Below, piece by piece: positions 30,545 to 38,502 of a stretch of DNA of 49,037 nt. Numbering within the stretch: position 1 is the first letter of the stretch; each line of letters begins with the position of its first letter. The position numbers were made by a program, and so were the translations under genes. The stretch is from Stenotrophomonas maltophilia (lineage in GTDB: Bacteria > Pseudomonadota > Gammaproteobacteria > Xanthomonadales > Xanthomonadaceae): the NCBI GenBank assembly GCA_002387845.1, contig DGLB01000042.1, positions 1-49,037 of the forward strand, written 5' to 3'. The notes beneath the pieces are model-generated. The model did not search any database. It saw only the letters and a list, made by a program, of their open reading frames with translations, and had not been told where the DNA came from.

Positions 30545-32281
30545 TCAGGGGGAGCGGGAAACCGCGCCGGAGCCGACCGGGTTGCGGGGGTCGCTGCCGA
30601 CGCTGAGCTGGTTGCTGGCGCGGTTCCACTCCACCGTCTGCAGGTTGCCCCAGACGTGGCTGGAACCGCGGCCGCCGGCCGCGCTGTTGCCCGGCAGGTC
30701 GATCTTGTGGCCCATCGCCTGCAGCTGCCTGATCGTCGCCTCGTCGAAGGTGTTGCTCTCCGCCTCGATCACGTCCGGCAGCCACTGGTGGTGGAAACGC
30801 GGCAACGCCGCCACCTGCTGTGCGTCCAGGCCATCGTCGTAGCCCAGCACCCCCAGCAGCACCATCGTGATGATCCGGCTGCCGCCCGGCGTGCCCAGCA
30901 CCACCACCTTGTCCGACGACTCCATGAAGGTCGGCGTCATCGAGCTCAGCATGCGCTTGCCCGGTTTGGGTGCATTCGCCTCATAGCCCATCACCCCGAA
31001 CGCGTTCGGCGTGCCCGGCTTCAGCGCGAAGTCGTCCATTTCATTGTTCAACAGCACGCCCGTGCCCGAAGGAATCAGGCCCGAGCCGTACAGCAGATTC
31101 ACCGTCTGGGTCGCGCCCACGCGGTTGCCCTGCCCGTCGATGATCGAGAAGTGCGTGGTTTCATCGTCTTCCAGCGGCGTCGGGTTGCCCGACAGCAGAT
31201 CACTCGGGGTCGCCTTTTCCGGATGGATGGTCGCCCGCAGTCCCTGCGCGTAGTCCTTGCTGGTCAGCACTTTCTGCGGAATCTGCACGAAGTCCGGATC
31301 GCCCAGGAAGAAGGTACGGTCACGGAACGCACGGCGCATCGCTTCCACCACCAGGTGCGTGCGGTGCGCCGCATCCATCTGCTTGATGTCCCAGCCTTCC
31401 AGGATCTGCAGCATCGACGCCAGCGCGATGCCACCGGAGGACGGCGGCGACGCCGTGGTGATCTTCCAGTCGCGGTAGTTGAACACGATCGGCTCGCGCT
31501 GCTTGACCCGGTAGCCGGCCAGCTCATCGGCCGTCCAGCGCCCGCCCGCCTGCTTCACCCCGGCCAGCAGCAGCTTGCCGGTCTGGCCCTTGTAGAAACC
31601 ATCAAAACCACCGGCCGCCAGCCGCTCCAGCGTCTGCGCCAGCTCCGGCTGCTTGAACACATCACCTTCGGCAATGGGCTTGCCGTTGCGCAGGTAGACC
31701 TCGCGCGTTCCCGGGTAGCGTTCCATCACCTCGCGGCGCGAGGCATAGCCCTTGGCCATGCGCGCGTACACCGGGAAGCCGTCGCGGGCAATGCGGATCG
31801 CCGGGGCCAGCGAGGTCTGCAGCGGCAGCTTGCCGTGCTTGGCCGACAGTTCCACCAGCGCCGCCGGCAGGCCGGGAATGCCCGCCGACCACGCACCATT
31901 GACCGAACGGTCACGGTCCAGGTTGCCGCTCTTGTCCAGGAAGGCTGCCGGCGTTGCCGCCGCCGGCGCGGTCTCGCGCGCGTCCAGCATCACATCCTTG
32001 CCGGTCGACGCATCGTGCAGCAGGAAGAAGCCACCGCCGCCCAGCCCGGAGCTGATCGGCTCCACCACCGCCAACGTCGAGGACACCGCCACCGCTGCGT
32101 CGAATGCGTTGCCGCCCTTGGCCAGGATCTCCATGCCCGCTTCCGTGGCCAGATGGTGGCCGCTGGCGATGGCGGCACCGTCAGGGTGCTTGGCCAGCGT
32201 AGGGGCGGCCGGCTGAGCCGCCCAGGCAAACGGGGTCCACAGCAGGACCAGCAACAACCAGCGACGCGGCGGGGTTTTCAT
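30545..32281 (-). CDS. ggt: Gamma-glutamyltranspeptidase
   Basis: 578 residues. Signal peptide 1-22 (WLLLVLLWTPFAWAA) sends it to the periplasm. The precursor is cleaved autocatalytically before Thr375 in DDETTHFSIID; the Thr becomes the nucleophile of the small subunit. The gamma-glutamyl carboxylate binding Arg is in LDARETAP (Arg102), and GGGGFF, NNEMDDF, GTPGGSRI and SSMTP complete the site. It hydrolyses or transfers the gamma-glutamyl group of glutathione. ATG 32281 overlaps the ferredoxin stop by four bases, so the two are coupled, although no functional link is obvious. Confidence 0.95.
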   Translation of the reverse strand: MKTPPRRWLLLVLLWTPFAWAAQPAAPTLAKHPDGAAIASGHHLATEAGMEILAKGGNAFDAAVAVSSTLAVVEPISSGLGGGGFFLLHDASTGKDVMLDARETAPAAATPAAFLDKSGNLDRDRSVNGAWSAGIPGLPAALVELSAKHGKLPLQTSLAPAIRIARDGFPVYARMAKGYASRREVMERYPGTREVYLRNGKPIAEGDVFKQPELAQTLERLAAGGFDGFYKGQTGKLLLAGVKQAGGRWTADELAGYRVKQREPIVFNYRDWKITTASPPSSGGIALASMLQILEGWDIKQMDAAHRTHLVVEAMRRAFRDRTFFLGDPDFVQIPQKVLTSKDYAQGLRATIHPEKATPSDLLSGNPTPLEDDETTHFSIIDGQGNRVGATQTVNLLYGSGLIPSGTGVLLNNEMDDFALKPGTPNAFGVMGYEANAPKPGKRMLSSMTPTFMESSDKVVVLGTPGGSRIITMVLLGVLGYDDGLDAQQVAALPRFHHQWLPDVIEAESNTFDEATIRQLQAMGHKIDLPGNSAAGGRGSSHVWGNLQTVEWNRASNQLSVGSDPRNPVGSGAVSRSP

Positions 32282-32559
32282 TCGGACGGAGACTCCACGT
32301 AGAGTTCGGGATGATCACGCTGCAGCCCAAACAGCTTGGCCAGCAGTTGTTCCTGGGTTTCCGGAATGTCCGGATCGGGATCGATGCATTCCACCGGGCA
32401 GACGACCACGCACTGCGGCTCGTCGAAGTGCCCCACGCATTCGGTGCAGCGTGCAGGGTCGATCACGTAGATGGTTTCACCCATCGAAATGGCCTGGTTG
32501 GGACAGGCCGGCTCGCATACGTCACAGTTGACGCAGAGCTCGTTGATTTTCAGCGACAT
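32278..32559 (-). CDS. yfhL: 2[4Fe-4S] ferredoxin, YfhL/Alvin type
   Basis: 93 residues from ATG 32559 (MSLKINELCVNCDVCEPACP). Two cluster motifs are seen: C-x2-C-x2-C-x3-C in CVNCDVCEPACP and C-x2-C-x8-C-x3-C in CTECVGHFDEPQCVVVCP, with the longer insert and C-terminal extension (QEQLLAKLFGLQRDHPELY) that mark the low-potential YfhL/Allochromatium ferredoxins. It is a cytosolic electron carrier. In related genomes it commonly follows coaD, as here with a lipoprotein gene between. Confidence 0.93.
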   Translation of the reverse strand: MSLKINELCVNCDVCEPACPNQAISMGETIYVIDPARCTECVGHFDEPQCVVVCPVECIDPDPDIPETQEQLLAKLFGLQRDHPELYVESPSE

Positions 32560-32650
32560 GGCGTTACTCCACGCCAGTGCCGGCAAAGGAAAGCCGGCCA
32601 ACGCCGTGGCGCTGGCCGGTCATCGGCGGCTCCCGCAGGGAAACCGCCCG

Positions 32651-32672
32651 GGCCACGCCCGAAAGCGTGGCC
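32651..32672 (-). terminator. Hairpin after the lipoprotein gene
   Basis: GGCCACGC/GCGTGGCC with a 6-nt loop, 13 bases past the stop at 32686. No T tract follows; a second imperfect stem occupies 32597-32618. Possible Rho-dependent pause or RNA stabiliser. Confidence 0.4.
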
Positions 32673-32685
32673 GCCAGGGCACGGC

Positions 32686-33177
32686 TTACTTGGCTTCGAC
32701 GAAAATGTACTCGGCACCGGTCGGCTGCACGATCGACTGCACGCGGGCGTTGTCAGCGGCCTGGCCGATGAACACCACGCGCACACCCTTCATCGAGTCC
32801 GCGCCCACGTCCTTGAACACGGCCTGGATCATGTCGGCCATCTTCGAGGACGCCGACGAACCGAAGGCCAGCATGTTGCCCGGCTGCACGCCACGGGCGA
32901 CCGCCTGGGTGGCGCTTTCCACCTGACGCTCGTACTTGGCCTGGAACTCCGGATCCGATTCCGGCGAGAGGTAATACAGGAACGGGCTGTTGGAGATGTT
33001 GCCCATGTTCTGGATGGCCACGGCCTGCAGGTACTTCTTCCAGCCTGCATCGTCGTCCTTGGCCGGGGCGACCAGCGCCTGCTGGGCTTCGGCGACCGGT
33101 GCGGCTTCTTCCTTCTTGCAGGCGGTGAAGGCCAGCGCGAACGACGCGATCAGCATGGCACGCATGGTGTTGTTCAT
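32686..33177 (-). CDS. Putative lipoprotein of unknown function
   Basis: 163 residues. The leader MNNTMRAMLIASFALAFTACK ends in a lipobox-like FTAC, so it is likely lipidated. The mature part starts with a Glu/Ala-rich linker and then a compact domain with QNMGNISNSPFLYYLSPESD and VRVVFIGQAADNARVQSIVQ, followed by a basic, beta-prone tail. I do not recognise the family. It lies between coaD and the ferredoxin in a run of co-directional genes; the order rsmD, coaD, lipoprotein, ferredoxin suggests shared transcription. Confidence 0.8.
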   Translation of the reverse strand: MNNTMRAMLIASFALAFTACKKEEAAPVAEAQQALVAPAKDDDAGWKKYLQAVAIQNMGNISNSPFLYYLSPESDPEFQAKYERQVESATQAVARGVQPGNMLAFGSSASSKMADMIQAVFKDVGADSMKGVRVVFIGQAADNARVQSIVQPTGAEYIFVEAK

Positions 33178-33231
33178 GGGTTTCCTCCCTCTGGTAATGC
33201 TTGGAATGTGAATGACAGGGTGAGACAGATG

Positions 33232-33741
33232 TTACGACGCGCCCGCTTTCGCCTCGCGCACCTTGCGCAGTGCCTCCAGCACCGACGCTGGCACGAAGCC
33301 GGACACGTCGCCGCCCAGGCGGGCGATCTCGCGGACCAGCGACGACGAAATGAAGCTGTGCTGCTCGGCCGGGGTGAGGAACAGGGTCTCCACCTCCGGA
33401 ATCAGATGGCGGTTCATGCTGGCCATCTGGAATTCGTATTCAAAGTCGGACACCGCGCGTAAACCGCGCAGCAGGATGCCGCCCTGCACGGAACGTACGA
33501 AATGCGCAAGAAGCGTATCGAAGCCACGCACTTCCACGTTCTTGTGGTGGGCCAGCGCGTCGCGGGCCAGCGACACCCGCAGCTCCAGCGGCAGCGTCGG
33601 CCCCTTCGACGGGCTCTGCGCCACCCCCACCACCACCTTCTCGAACAGCGGCGCGGCCCGGTTCACCAGGTCGATGTGACCGTTGGTGATCGGATCGAAA
33701 GTGCCCGGGTACACGGCAATGCGGCGGTTGGCCACGGTCAT
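33232..33741 (-). CDS. coaD: Phosphopantetheine adenylyltransferase
   Basis: 169 residues from ATG 33741 (MTVANRRIAVYPGTFDPITN). It transfers AMP to 4'-phosphopantetheine in coenzyme A synthesis. The nucleotidyltransferase T/HxGH motif appears as TNGHIDL; LLRGLRAVSDFEYEFQMASM carries Arg residues binding ATP, and FISSSLVREIARLGGDV is the ISSTxVR motif. The start overlaps the rsmD stop by four bases (ATGA), the usual rsmD-coaD coupling in proteobacteria. Confidence 0.97.
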   Translation of the reverse strand: MTVANRRIAVYPGTFDPITNGHIDLVNRAAPLFEKVVVGVAQSPSKGPTLPLELRVSLARDALAHHKNVEVRGFDTLLAHFVRSVQGGILLRGLRAVSDFEYEFQMASMNRHLIPEVETLFLTPAEQHSFISSSLVREIARLGGDVSGFVPASVLEALRKVREAKAGAS

Positions 33742-34355
33742 ACGGCGGTTACGCTGTTGTGATCTGGTGAAAGTGTAGCAGCGGCGCGCCGGTACAGGGC
33801 AAAACGGACCTCCCGGGTCCCGCCCTCGCGGTGCAGCAGCCACGGGGCCGGCACCTGCGGCACCCGGTCGCCCGGCGACTCCAGGTACAGCCACGCATCG
33901 GCCGCCAGATGCGGCCCCAGCCCGGCCAGCACCCCCTCCCACAGTCCATCGGCGAACGGCGGGTCCACGAACACGATGTCCGCCTGCCCCGTCGGCGGCT
34001 GCGCCAGCCACTGCAGCGCGTCGGCCTGGGCCACCGTTACCTCGTGCTGTGCGCCCAGCTTCGACACCGATTCACGCAGCTGGCGGCACAGCGCGCCGTC
34101 GCGTTCCACCAGGGTGGCCTGCGCCGCCCCGCGTGACACCGCCTCCAGCCCCAGCGCGCCACTCCCCGCAAACAGATCCAGCACCCGCGCCCCGCCCAGC
34201 TTGGGCATCAACCAGTTGAACAGGGTCTCGCGGACCCGGTCACTGCTCGGGCGCAGGCCCGGGGACATCGGGACCGGAAGTTTCGTGTTGCGCCATTTGC
34301 CGCCGATGATGCGGACCTGGCCGATGGCAGGCGGTGCGGAGGAGCGTGGTTTCAT
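33738..34355 (-). CDS. rsmD: 16S rRNA (guanine966-N2)-methyltransferase
   Basis: 205 residues from ATG 34355; the frame continues upstream without a site. RIIGGKWRNTKLPVP and LRPSSDRVRETLFNWL are the N-terminal RsmD signatures. DLFAGSGALGLEAVSRGA is the SAM-binding motif I, and IVFVDPPF supplies the DPPF catalytic motif for amine methylation. It modifies G966 of 16S rRNA in the small subunit. First gene of the rsmD-coaD pair. Confidence 0.95.
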   Translation of the reverse strand: MKPRSSAPPAIGQVRIIGGKWRNTKLPVPMSPGLRPSSDRVRETLFNWLMPKLGGARVLDLFAGSGALGLEAVSRGAAQATLVERDGALCRQLRESVSKLGAQHEVTVAQADALQWLAQPPTGQADIVFVDPPFADGLWEGVLAGLGPHLAADAWLYLESPGDRVPQVPAPWLLHREGGTREVRFALYRRAAATLSPDHNSVTAV

Positions 34356-34712
34356 GGCGGGGAGGATACCGCAGGCCGCACGGGGCAACCCGGTGGTTTT
34401 CATGCGTTACCGGGCGTGGTGCGTATCACGGCCGTCGTCTGTCGACCGACGCTACCAAAGCAGGTTCCTGCTCTTCGCGACGCACCATCGGGGAGGCCGG
34501 CGGGTAGCCCCCCCGGAGGGACACTCCACGGCATGGATGCCGTGGAGTAGCCCCCATGGATGGGTTCACGGCGTGTCCCGGAGCGGGGCTGCCCGTCGGC
34601 CTCCCGCCCGGAGCACCCGAAAGGCAGCCGCTTGAAAACGGGACAATCCACCCCTACCCCTTGAGCCAGCCGCCGCGCACTGCGCGCCATCGACCTCAAG
34701 GAGCATCGCCCC
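34356..34712. other. Divergent gap rsmD/htpG with REP and long inverted repeat
   Basis: No CDS is supported. Contents: an inverted GTAG-type REP (34430-34455); a long imperfect inverted repeat whose arms 34491-34524 and 34573-34605 share GGGAGGCCG, CGGG, AGCCCC and GGGACAC; within it a 10-bp perfect stem CTCCACGGCA/TGCCGTGGAG (34524-34533/34538-34547); and a sigma-32-like promoter (34631-34658). Confidence 0.7.
34631..34658 (+). promoter_or_regulatory. Sigma-32-like heat-shock promoter for htpG
   Basis: CTTGAAA (34631-34637), a 13-base spacer and CCCCTACC (34651-34658) match the RpoH consensus CTTGAAA-N13-15-CCCCATNT well. It is about 55 bases before the htpG ATG. Identification by consensus only. 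Confidence 0.65.
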
Positions 34713-36611
34713 ATGACCGAGCCAAGCCACAAGCAGACCCTGGGCTTCCAGACCGAAGTGAAGCAGCTGCTGCAGCTGATGATCCACTCGCTGTACTCCA
34801 ACAAGGAAATCTTCCTTCGCGAGCTGATCTCCAATGCCGCCGACGCCGCCGACAAGCTGCGCTTTGAAGCGCTGACCCAGCCGGCCCTGCTGGAAAGCGA
34901 TGGCGAGTTGCGTATCCAGGTCAGCTTCGACCCCGTCGCACACACGCTCACCATCGACGACAACGGCATCGGCATGAGCCGCGACGACGCCATTGCCCAC
35001 CTCGGCACCATCGCCAAGTCCGGCACCGGCGACTTCCTGCGCCAGCTCTCCGGCGACCAGAAGAAGGACTCCCAGCTGATCGGCCAGTTCGGCGTGGGCT
35101 TCTACAGTGCCTTCATCGTCGCCGACCAGGTTGACGTGTACTCGCGCCGCGCCGGCCTGCCCGCCAGTGAAGGCGTGCACTGGTCCTCCCGCGGCGAAGG
35201 CGAGTTTGAAGTCGAAACCATCGACAAGCCCGAACGCGGCACCCGCATCGTCCTGCACCTGAAGGACGACCAGCAGGACTTCGCCGACGGCTGGCGCCTG
35301 CGCGGCATCATCAAGAAGTACTCCGACCACATCGGCCTGCCGATCCAGATGGTCAAGGAACACCACGGCGAAGACGCCCCCACCGACGTGGAATGGGAGA
35401 CCGTCAACCGCGCCAGCGCGCTGTGGACCCGTCCGCGCACCGAGATCAGCGACGCCGAGTACCAGGAGTTCTACAAGCACGCCGCCCACGACCACCAGGA
35501 TCCGCTGGCCTGGAGCCATAACAAGGTGGAAGGCAAGCTCGAGTACACCTCGCTGCTGTACGTTCCTGGCCATGCCCCGTTCGACCTGTACCACCGCGAC
35601 GCGCCCAAGGGCCTGAAGCTGTACGTGCAGCGCGTGTTCGTGATGGACCAGGCCGAGCAGTTCCTGCCGCTGTACCTGCGCTTCATCAAGGGCGTGGTCG
35701 ACTCCAACGACCTGTCGCTGAATGTCTCGCGCGAGATCCTGCAGAGCGGCCCGGTCATTGACTCGATGAAGTCGGCGCTGACCAAGCGCTCGCTGGACAT
35801 GCTGGAAAAGCTGGCCAGCGACAAACCCGAGATCTATGCCGGGTTCTGGAAGCAGTTCGGCCAGGTGCTCAAGGAAGGTCCCGCCGAAGACTATGGCAAC
35901 CGCGAAAAGGTCGCCGGCCTGCTGCGTTTCGCCTCCACCCATGACGCCAGCGGCGAGCAGAGCGTGTCGCTGGCTGATTACATCGGGCGCATGGTCGAAG
36001 GCCAGGACAAGATCTACTTCCTCACCGGCGAGAGCCACACCCAGGTCAAGGACAGCCCGCACCTGGAAGTGTTCCGCAAGAAGGGCATCGAAGTGCTGCT
36101 GCTCACTGACCGCATCGACGAGTGGCTGATGGGCTACCTGACCGAGTTCGAGGGCAAGTCGTTCGTTGACGTCGCCCGTGGCGACCTGGATCTGGGCGCG
36201 CTGGAAACCGACGAGGACAAGCAGGCCCAGGAAGAAGCCGCCAAGGACAAGCAGGCGCTGGTCGAGCGGTTGAAGACCGCACTGGGCAGCGACGTTGCCG
36301 ATGTGCGTGTGTCGCACCGCCTGACCGATTCGCCGGCGATTCTCGCCATTGGCGAGCAGGACCTTGGCCTGCAGATGCGCCAGATCCTGGAAGCCAGCGG
36401 GCAGAAGGTGCCCGACAGCAAGCCGGTGTTCGAGTTCAACCCAGGGCATCCGCTGATCGGCAAGCTCGACCAGGAAACCGACAGTGGTCGTTTTGATGAC
36501 CTCAGCCGGGTGCTGTTCGACCAGGCTGCACTGGCCGCGGGCGATTCGTTGAAGGACCCGGCGGCGTACGTGCGGCGCCTGAACAAGCTGCTGCTGGAGT
36601 TGTCTGCGTAA
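34713..36611 (+). CDS. htpG: Chaperone HtpG (Hsp90)
   Basis: 632 residues, close to the E. coli 624. CAAGGAG lies ten bases before ATG 34713. The GHKL ATPase domain is intact: ELISNAADAADKLRF (Glu37, Asn41), DNGIGMSRDDAI and QFGVGFYSAFIVAD. A middle domain with LPLYLRFIKGVVDSNDL and NVSREILQ (the Arg finger) and a C-terminal dimerisation domain follow. It is an ATP-driven homodimeric chaperone for client folding. A sigma-32-like promoter upstream fits its known heat-shock control. Monocistronic; a REP element follows the stop. Confidence 0.98.
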   Translation: MTEPSHKQTLGFQTEVKQLLQLMIHSLYSNKEIFLRELISNAADAADKLRFEALTQPALLESDGELRIQVSFDPVAHTLTIDDNGIGMSRDDAIAHLGTIAKSGTGDFLRQLSGDQKKDSQLIGQFGVGFYSAFIVADQVDVYSRRAGLPASEGVHWSSRGEGEFEVETIDKPERGTRIVLHLKDDQQDFADGWRLRGIIKKYSDHIGLPIQMVKEHHGEDAPTDVEWETVNRASALWTRPRTEISDAEYQEFYKHAAHDHQDPLAWSHNKVEGKLEYTSLLYVPGHAPFDLYHRDAPKGLKLYVQRVFVMDQAEQFLPLYLRFIKGVVDSNDLSLNVSREILQSGPVIDSMKSALTKRSLDMLEKLASDKPEIYAGFWKQFGQVLKEGPAEDYGNREKVAGLLRFASTHDASGEQSVSLADYIGRMVEGQDKIYFLTGESHTQVKDSPHLEVFRKKGIEVLLLTDRIDEWLMGYLTEFEGKSFVDVARGDLDLGALETDEDKQAQEEAAKDKQALVERLKTALGSDVADVRVSHRLTDSPAILAIGEQDLGLQMRQILEASGQKVPDSKPVFEFNPGHPLIGKLDQETDSGRFDDLSRVLFDQAALAAGDSLKDPAAYVRRLNKLLLELSA

Positions 36612-36622
36612 GGCGGATGTGC

Positions 36623-36648
36623 GTCGGCCGGCCAACGGCCGGCGCTAC
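36623..36648 (-). repeat. REP/SMAG element after htpG
   Basis: On the minus strand it begins GTAGCGCCGGCCGTTGGCCG, a GTAG-headed palindrome with CGGCC/GGCCG stem. It lies between the convergent htpG and flagellar-like genes, 12 bases past the htpG stop. Confidence 0.8.
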
Positions 36649-36653
36649 CCGTA

Positions 36654-36953
36654 TCAGGCTTTGTCGTCGAACAACGTGCCGACCATCTCATCGGCACGCC
36701 GCAGCACCATTGCGTTGGCCTTGAACGCCAGCACTTCGGTGCGCGCGGCAAGCAGGTCGGCCAGCGGCGCGGCGGGGTCTTCGGCGGTGGTGCCCACCGT
36801 CGTCTGCACCCCACCCTCGGCGGCGGTGCTGCGTTGCAGCTGCAGCCGCTGGGCATCGGGGGTCGGCAGGTTGGCCACGTTGTGGGCAGCCACCTGGACG
36901 CCCTGCTGGGCGGCGCGCATGCCGCTGCCGGCGATGGCCAGGATGTTGCTCAT
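36654..36953 (-). CDS. Orphan mini flagellar-rod-like protein
   Basis: 99 residues. The N-terminus ILAIAGSGMRAAQQGVQVAA with HNVANLPT matches the flagellar basal-body rod signature (SGM.AaQ..l.v.A.NiAN..T), and the C-terminus LLAARTEVLAFKANAMVLRR with ADEMVG matches the rod C-terminal helix of FlgB/FlgC/FlgG. The central domains of a real rod protein are missing, so the two terminal helices are almost directly joined. No other flagellar gene is nearby. It could be a specialised rod or secretion-substrate paralogue, or a decayed remnant; the clean frame favours a functional small protein. Confidence 0.78.
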   Translation of the reverse strand: MSNILAIAGSGMRAAQQGVQVAAHNVANLPTPDAQRLQLQRSTAAEGGVQTTVGTTAEDPAAPLADLLAARTEVLAFKANAMVLRRADEMVGTLFDDKA

Positions 36954-37086
36954 GCGGTGCCCCCTGGACCGGCACGACGCGGTCCTCCATGGCTGTTAAC
37001 GGCACCCGGCCGCGGAACTTGAATGCACGCGGGCCCGACAGGCCCGGGTGGTAGCATATCCCTCTGAATATCAGCACCTTTTGCCC

Positions 37087-38502
37087 ATGCTCAGTTTTTT
37101 CCGCCGCAAGAAGCCCCAGGACGCGCCGCAGGACGCGCCCAAGACCCAGCATTATTCGGCCGATGAGCTGGCGGCCGCGTTTCCCGTCGCGCCGGATGCG
37201 GCCCGGCCGGCTAATGTCGCGCCGACCGAAGAGGCAGCGCCGCATGCCGACGCGCCGACGGAAGACGCAACGCCGCGTGCTGTTGTAGAGCCGGGCTCTG
37301 CCCGGCTGGAAGGTGATGCATCGCCGCACAGCCGGGCAGAGCCCGGCTCTACGGATCCCACCCCGGAACGATTCCCGGTCGAAGCAGATCCCACCCCGGA
37401 ACGATCCCCGTTCGAAGCGGATCCCACCCCTCAACGATCCCCGGTCGAAGCGGCCTCCATCCCGGCAGCCTCCCCGGCAGTGCAGACCACCGCCCCGGTC
37501 GTGGTCGCCACCGAAATCGTCCAGGAAGCTCCCCAGCCGCTGGCCACCCCGGAGGCCACCGACGAGGTCGCCCCGGCCGCGCCCGGCAAGACCGGCTGGC
37601 GTGATCGCCTGCGCAACAGCGTGTTCGCACGCAGCGTGGGCAGCCTGTTCTCGCGCAATCCCAAGCTCGATGACGACCTGCTCGATGAGATCGAAACCGC
37701 GCTGATCACCGCCGACGTCGGCGTCACCGCCACCACCGCCCTGGTGGAAGGCCTGCGCAAGCGCATGAAGTCACGTGAGTTCGCCGACGCGCGCGCCCTG
37801 CAGGCCGCGCTGCGCGCCGAGCTGATCGCCATCCTGCAGCCGGTGGCCCAGCCGCTGGTCATCGACCGCACGGCCAAGCCGTTCGTGGTGCTGACCGTCG
37901 GCGTCAACGGGGTCGGCAAGACCACCACCATCGGCAAGCTGGCCAAGCGCTTCAAGGACGAGGGCCACAGCCTGATGCTGGCCGCAGGCGATACCTTCCG
38001 CGCGGCAGCGGTGGCCCAGCTGCAGGCCTGGGGCGAGCGCAACGGCGTGGCCGTGGTCGCACAAGGGCAGAACGCCGATGCGGCCTCGGTGGCGTTCGAC
38101 GCGCTGCAGGCCGGCAAGGCGCGCGGCACCAGTGTGCTGATTGCCGATACCGCCGGACGTCTGCATACCCAGGGCGGGCTGATGAACGAACTGGGCAAGA
38201 TCCGCCGTGTGCTGGGCAAGATCGACCCGGCCGCACCGCATGAAGTGCTGATGGTGATCGACGGCACCACCGGCCAGAACGCGCTTTCGCAGCTGCGCCA
38301 GTTCCACGCCGTGGTCACCGTGACCGGGCTGGTGGTGACCAAGCTGGACGGCACCGCCAAGGGCGGCGTGGTATTCGCGCTGGCACGCGAGTTCGGAATT
38401 CCGATCCGGTTTGCGGGGATTGGCGAGCGTCCGGAGGATCTGCGCGTGTTTGATCCGGAGGCGTTCGTGGATGCGCTGCTACCCGAAGCGTTGAGTGGTT
38501 GA
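37087..38502 (+). CDS. ftsY: Signal recognition particle receptor FtsY
   Basis: 471 residues from ATG 37087 (MLSFFRRKKPQD). Residues 1 to about 170 are the Pro/Ala/Glu-rich A domain, followed by the NG domain (N: about 172-255; G: about 260-471). GTPase motifs: GVNGVGKTT (272-280), DTFRAAA, DTAGRLHT, TKLDGTAKGG and GIGERPEDL. It receives SRP-ribosome complexes at the membrane. Unusually, the A domain contains an inverted REP pair (residues 67-89, PGSARL and AEPGST) and three 11-residue repeats (90-122, DPTPERFPVEA type). The stop shares one base with the mutY start. Confidence 0.97.
   Translation: MLSFFRRKKPQDAPQDAPKTQHYSADELAAAFPVAPDAARPANVAPTEEAAPHADAPTEDATPRAVVEPGSARLEGDASPHSRAEPGSTDPTPERFPVEADPTPERSPFEADPTPQRSPVEAASIPAASPAVQTTAPVVVATEIVQEAPQPLATPEATDEVAPAAPGKTGWRDRLRNSVFARSVGSLFSRNPKLDDDLLDEIETALITADVGVTATTALVEGLRKRMKSREFADARALQAALRAELIAILQPVAQPLVIDRTAKPFVVLTVGVNGVGKTTTIGKLAKRFKDEGHSLMLAAGDTFRAAAVAQLQAWGERNGVAVVAQGQNADAASVAFDALQAGKARGTSVLIADTAGRLHTQGGLMNELGKIRRVLGKIDPAAPHEVLMVIDGTTGQNALSQLRQFHAVVTVTGLVVTKLDGTAKGGVVFALAREFGIPIRFAGIGERPEDLRVFDPEAFVDALLPEALSG
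37285..37352. repeat. Inverted REP pair inside ftsY
   Basis: GTAGAGCCGGGCTCTGCCCG starts at 37285 and its inverted copy ends GGCTCTAC at 37352. The pair is the same element type as at 10326 and 19859 but lies within the ftsY reading frame, adding 23 codons without a stop. Confidence 0.9.
37354..37452 (+). repeat. Three 33-bp tandem units inside ftsY
   Basis: Units 37354-37386, 37387-37419 and 37420-37452 begin GATCCCACCCC and end CGAAGC(A/G). They encode DPTPERFPVEA, DPTPERSPFEA and DPTPQRSPVEA, and directly follow the REP pair. Confidence 0.92.

Noticed and set aside
30524..32302. 592-codon open frame opposite ggt
   Set aside because: Antisense shadow of a complete gamma-glutamyltranspeptidase with intact catalytic motifs.
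36654..36953. Flagellar gene cluster
   Set aside because: Only a single rod-like ORF is seen; flanking genes are htpG and ftsY.
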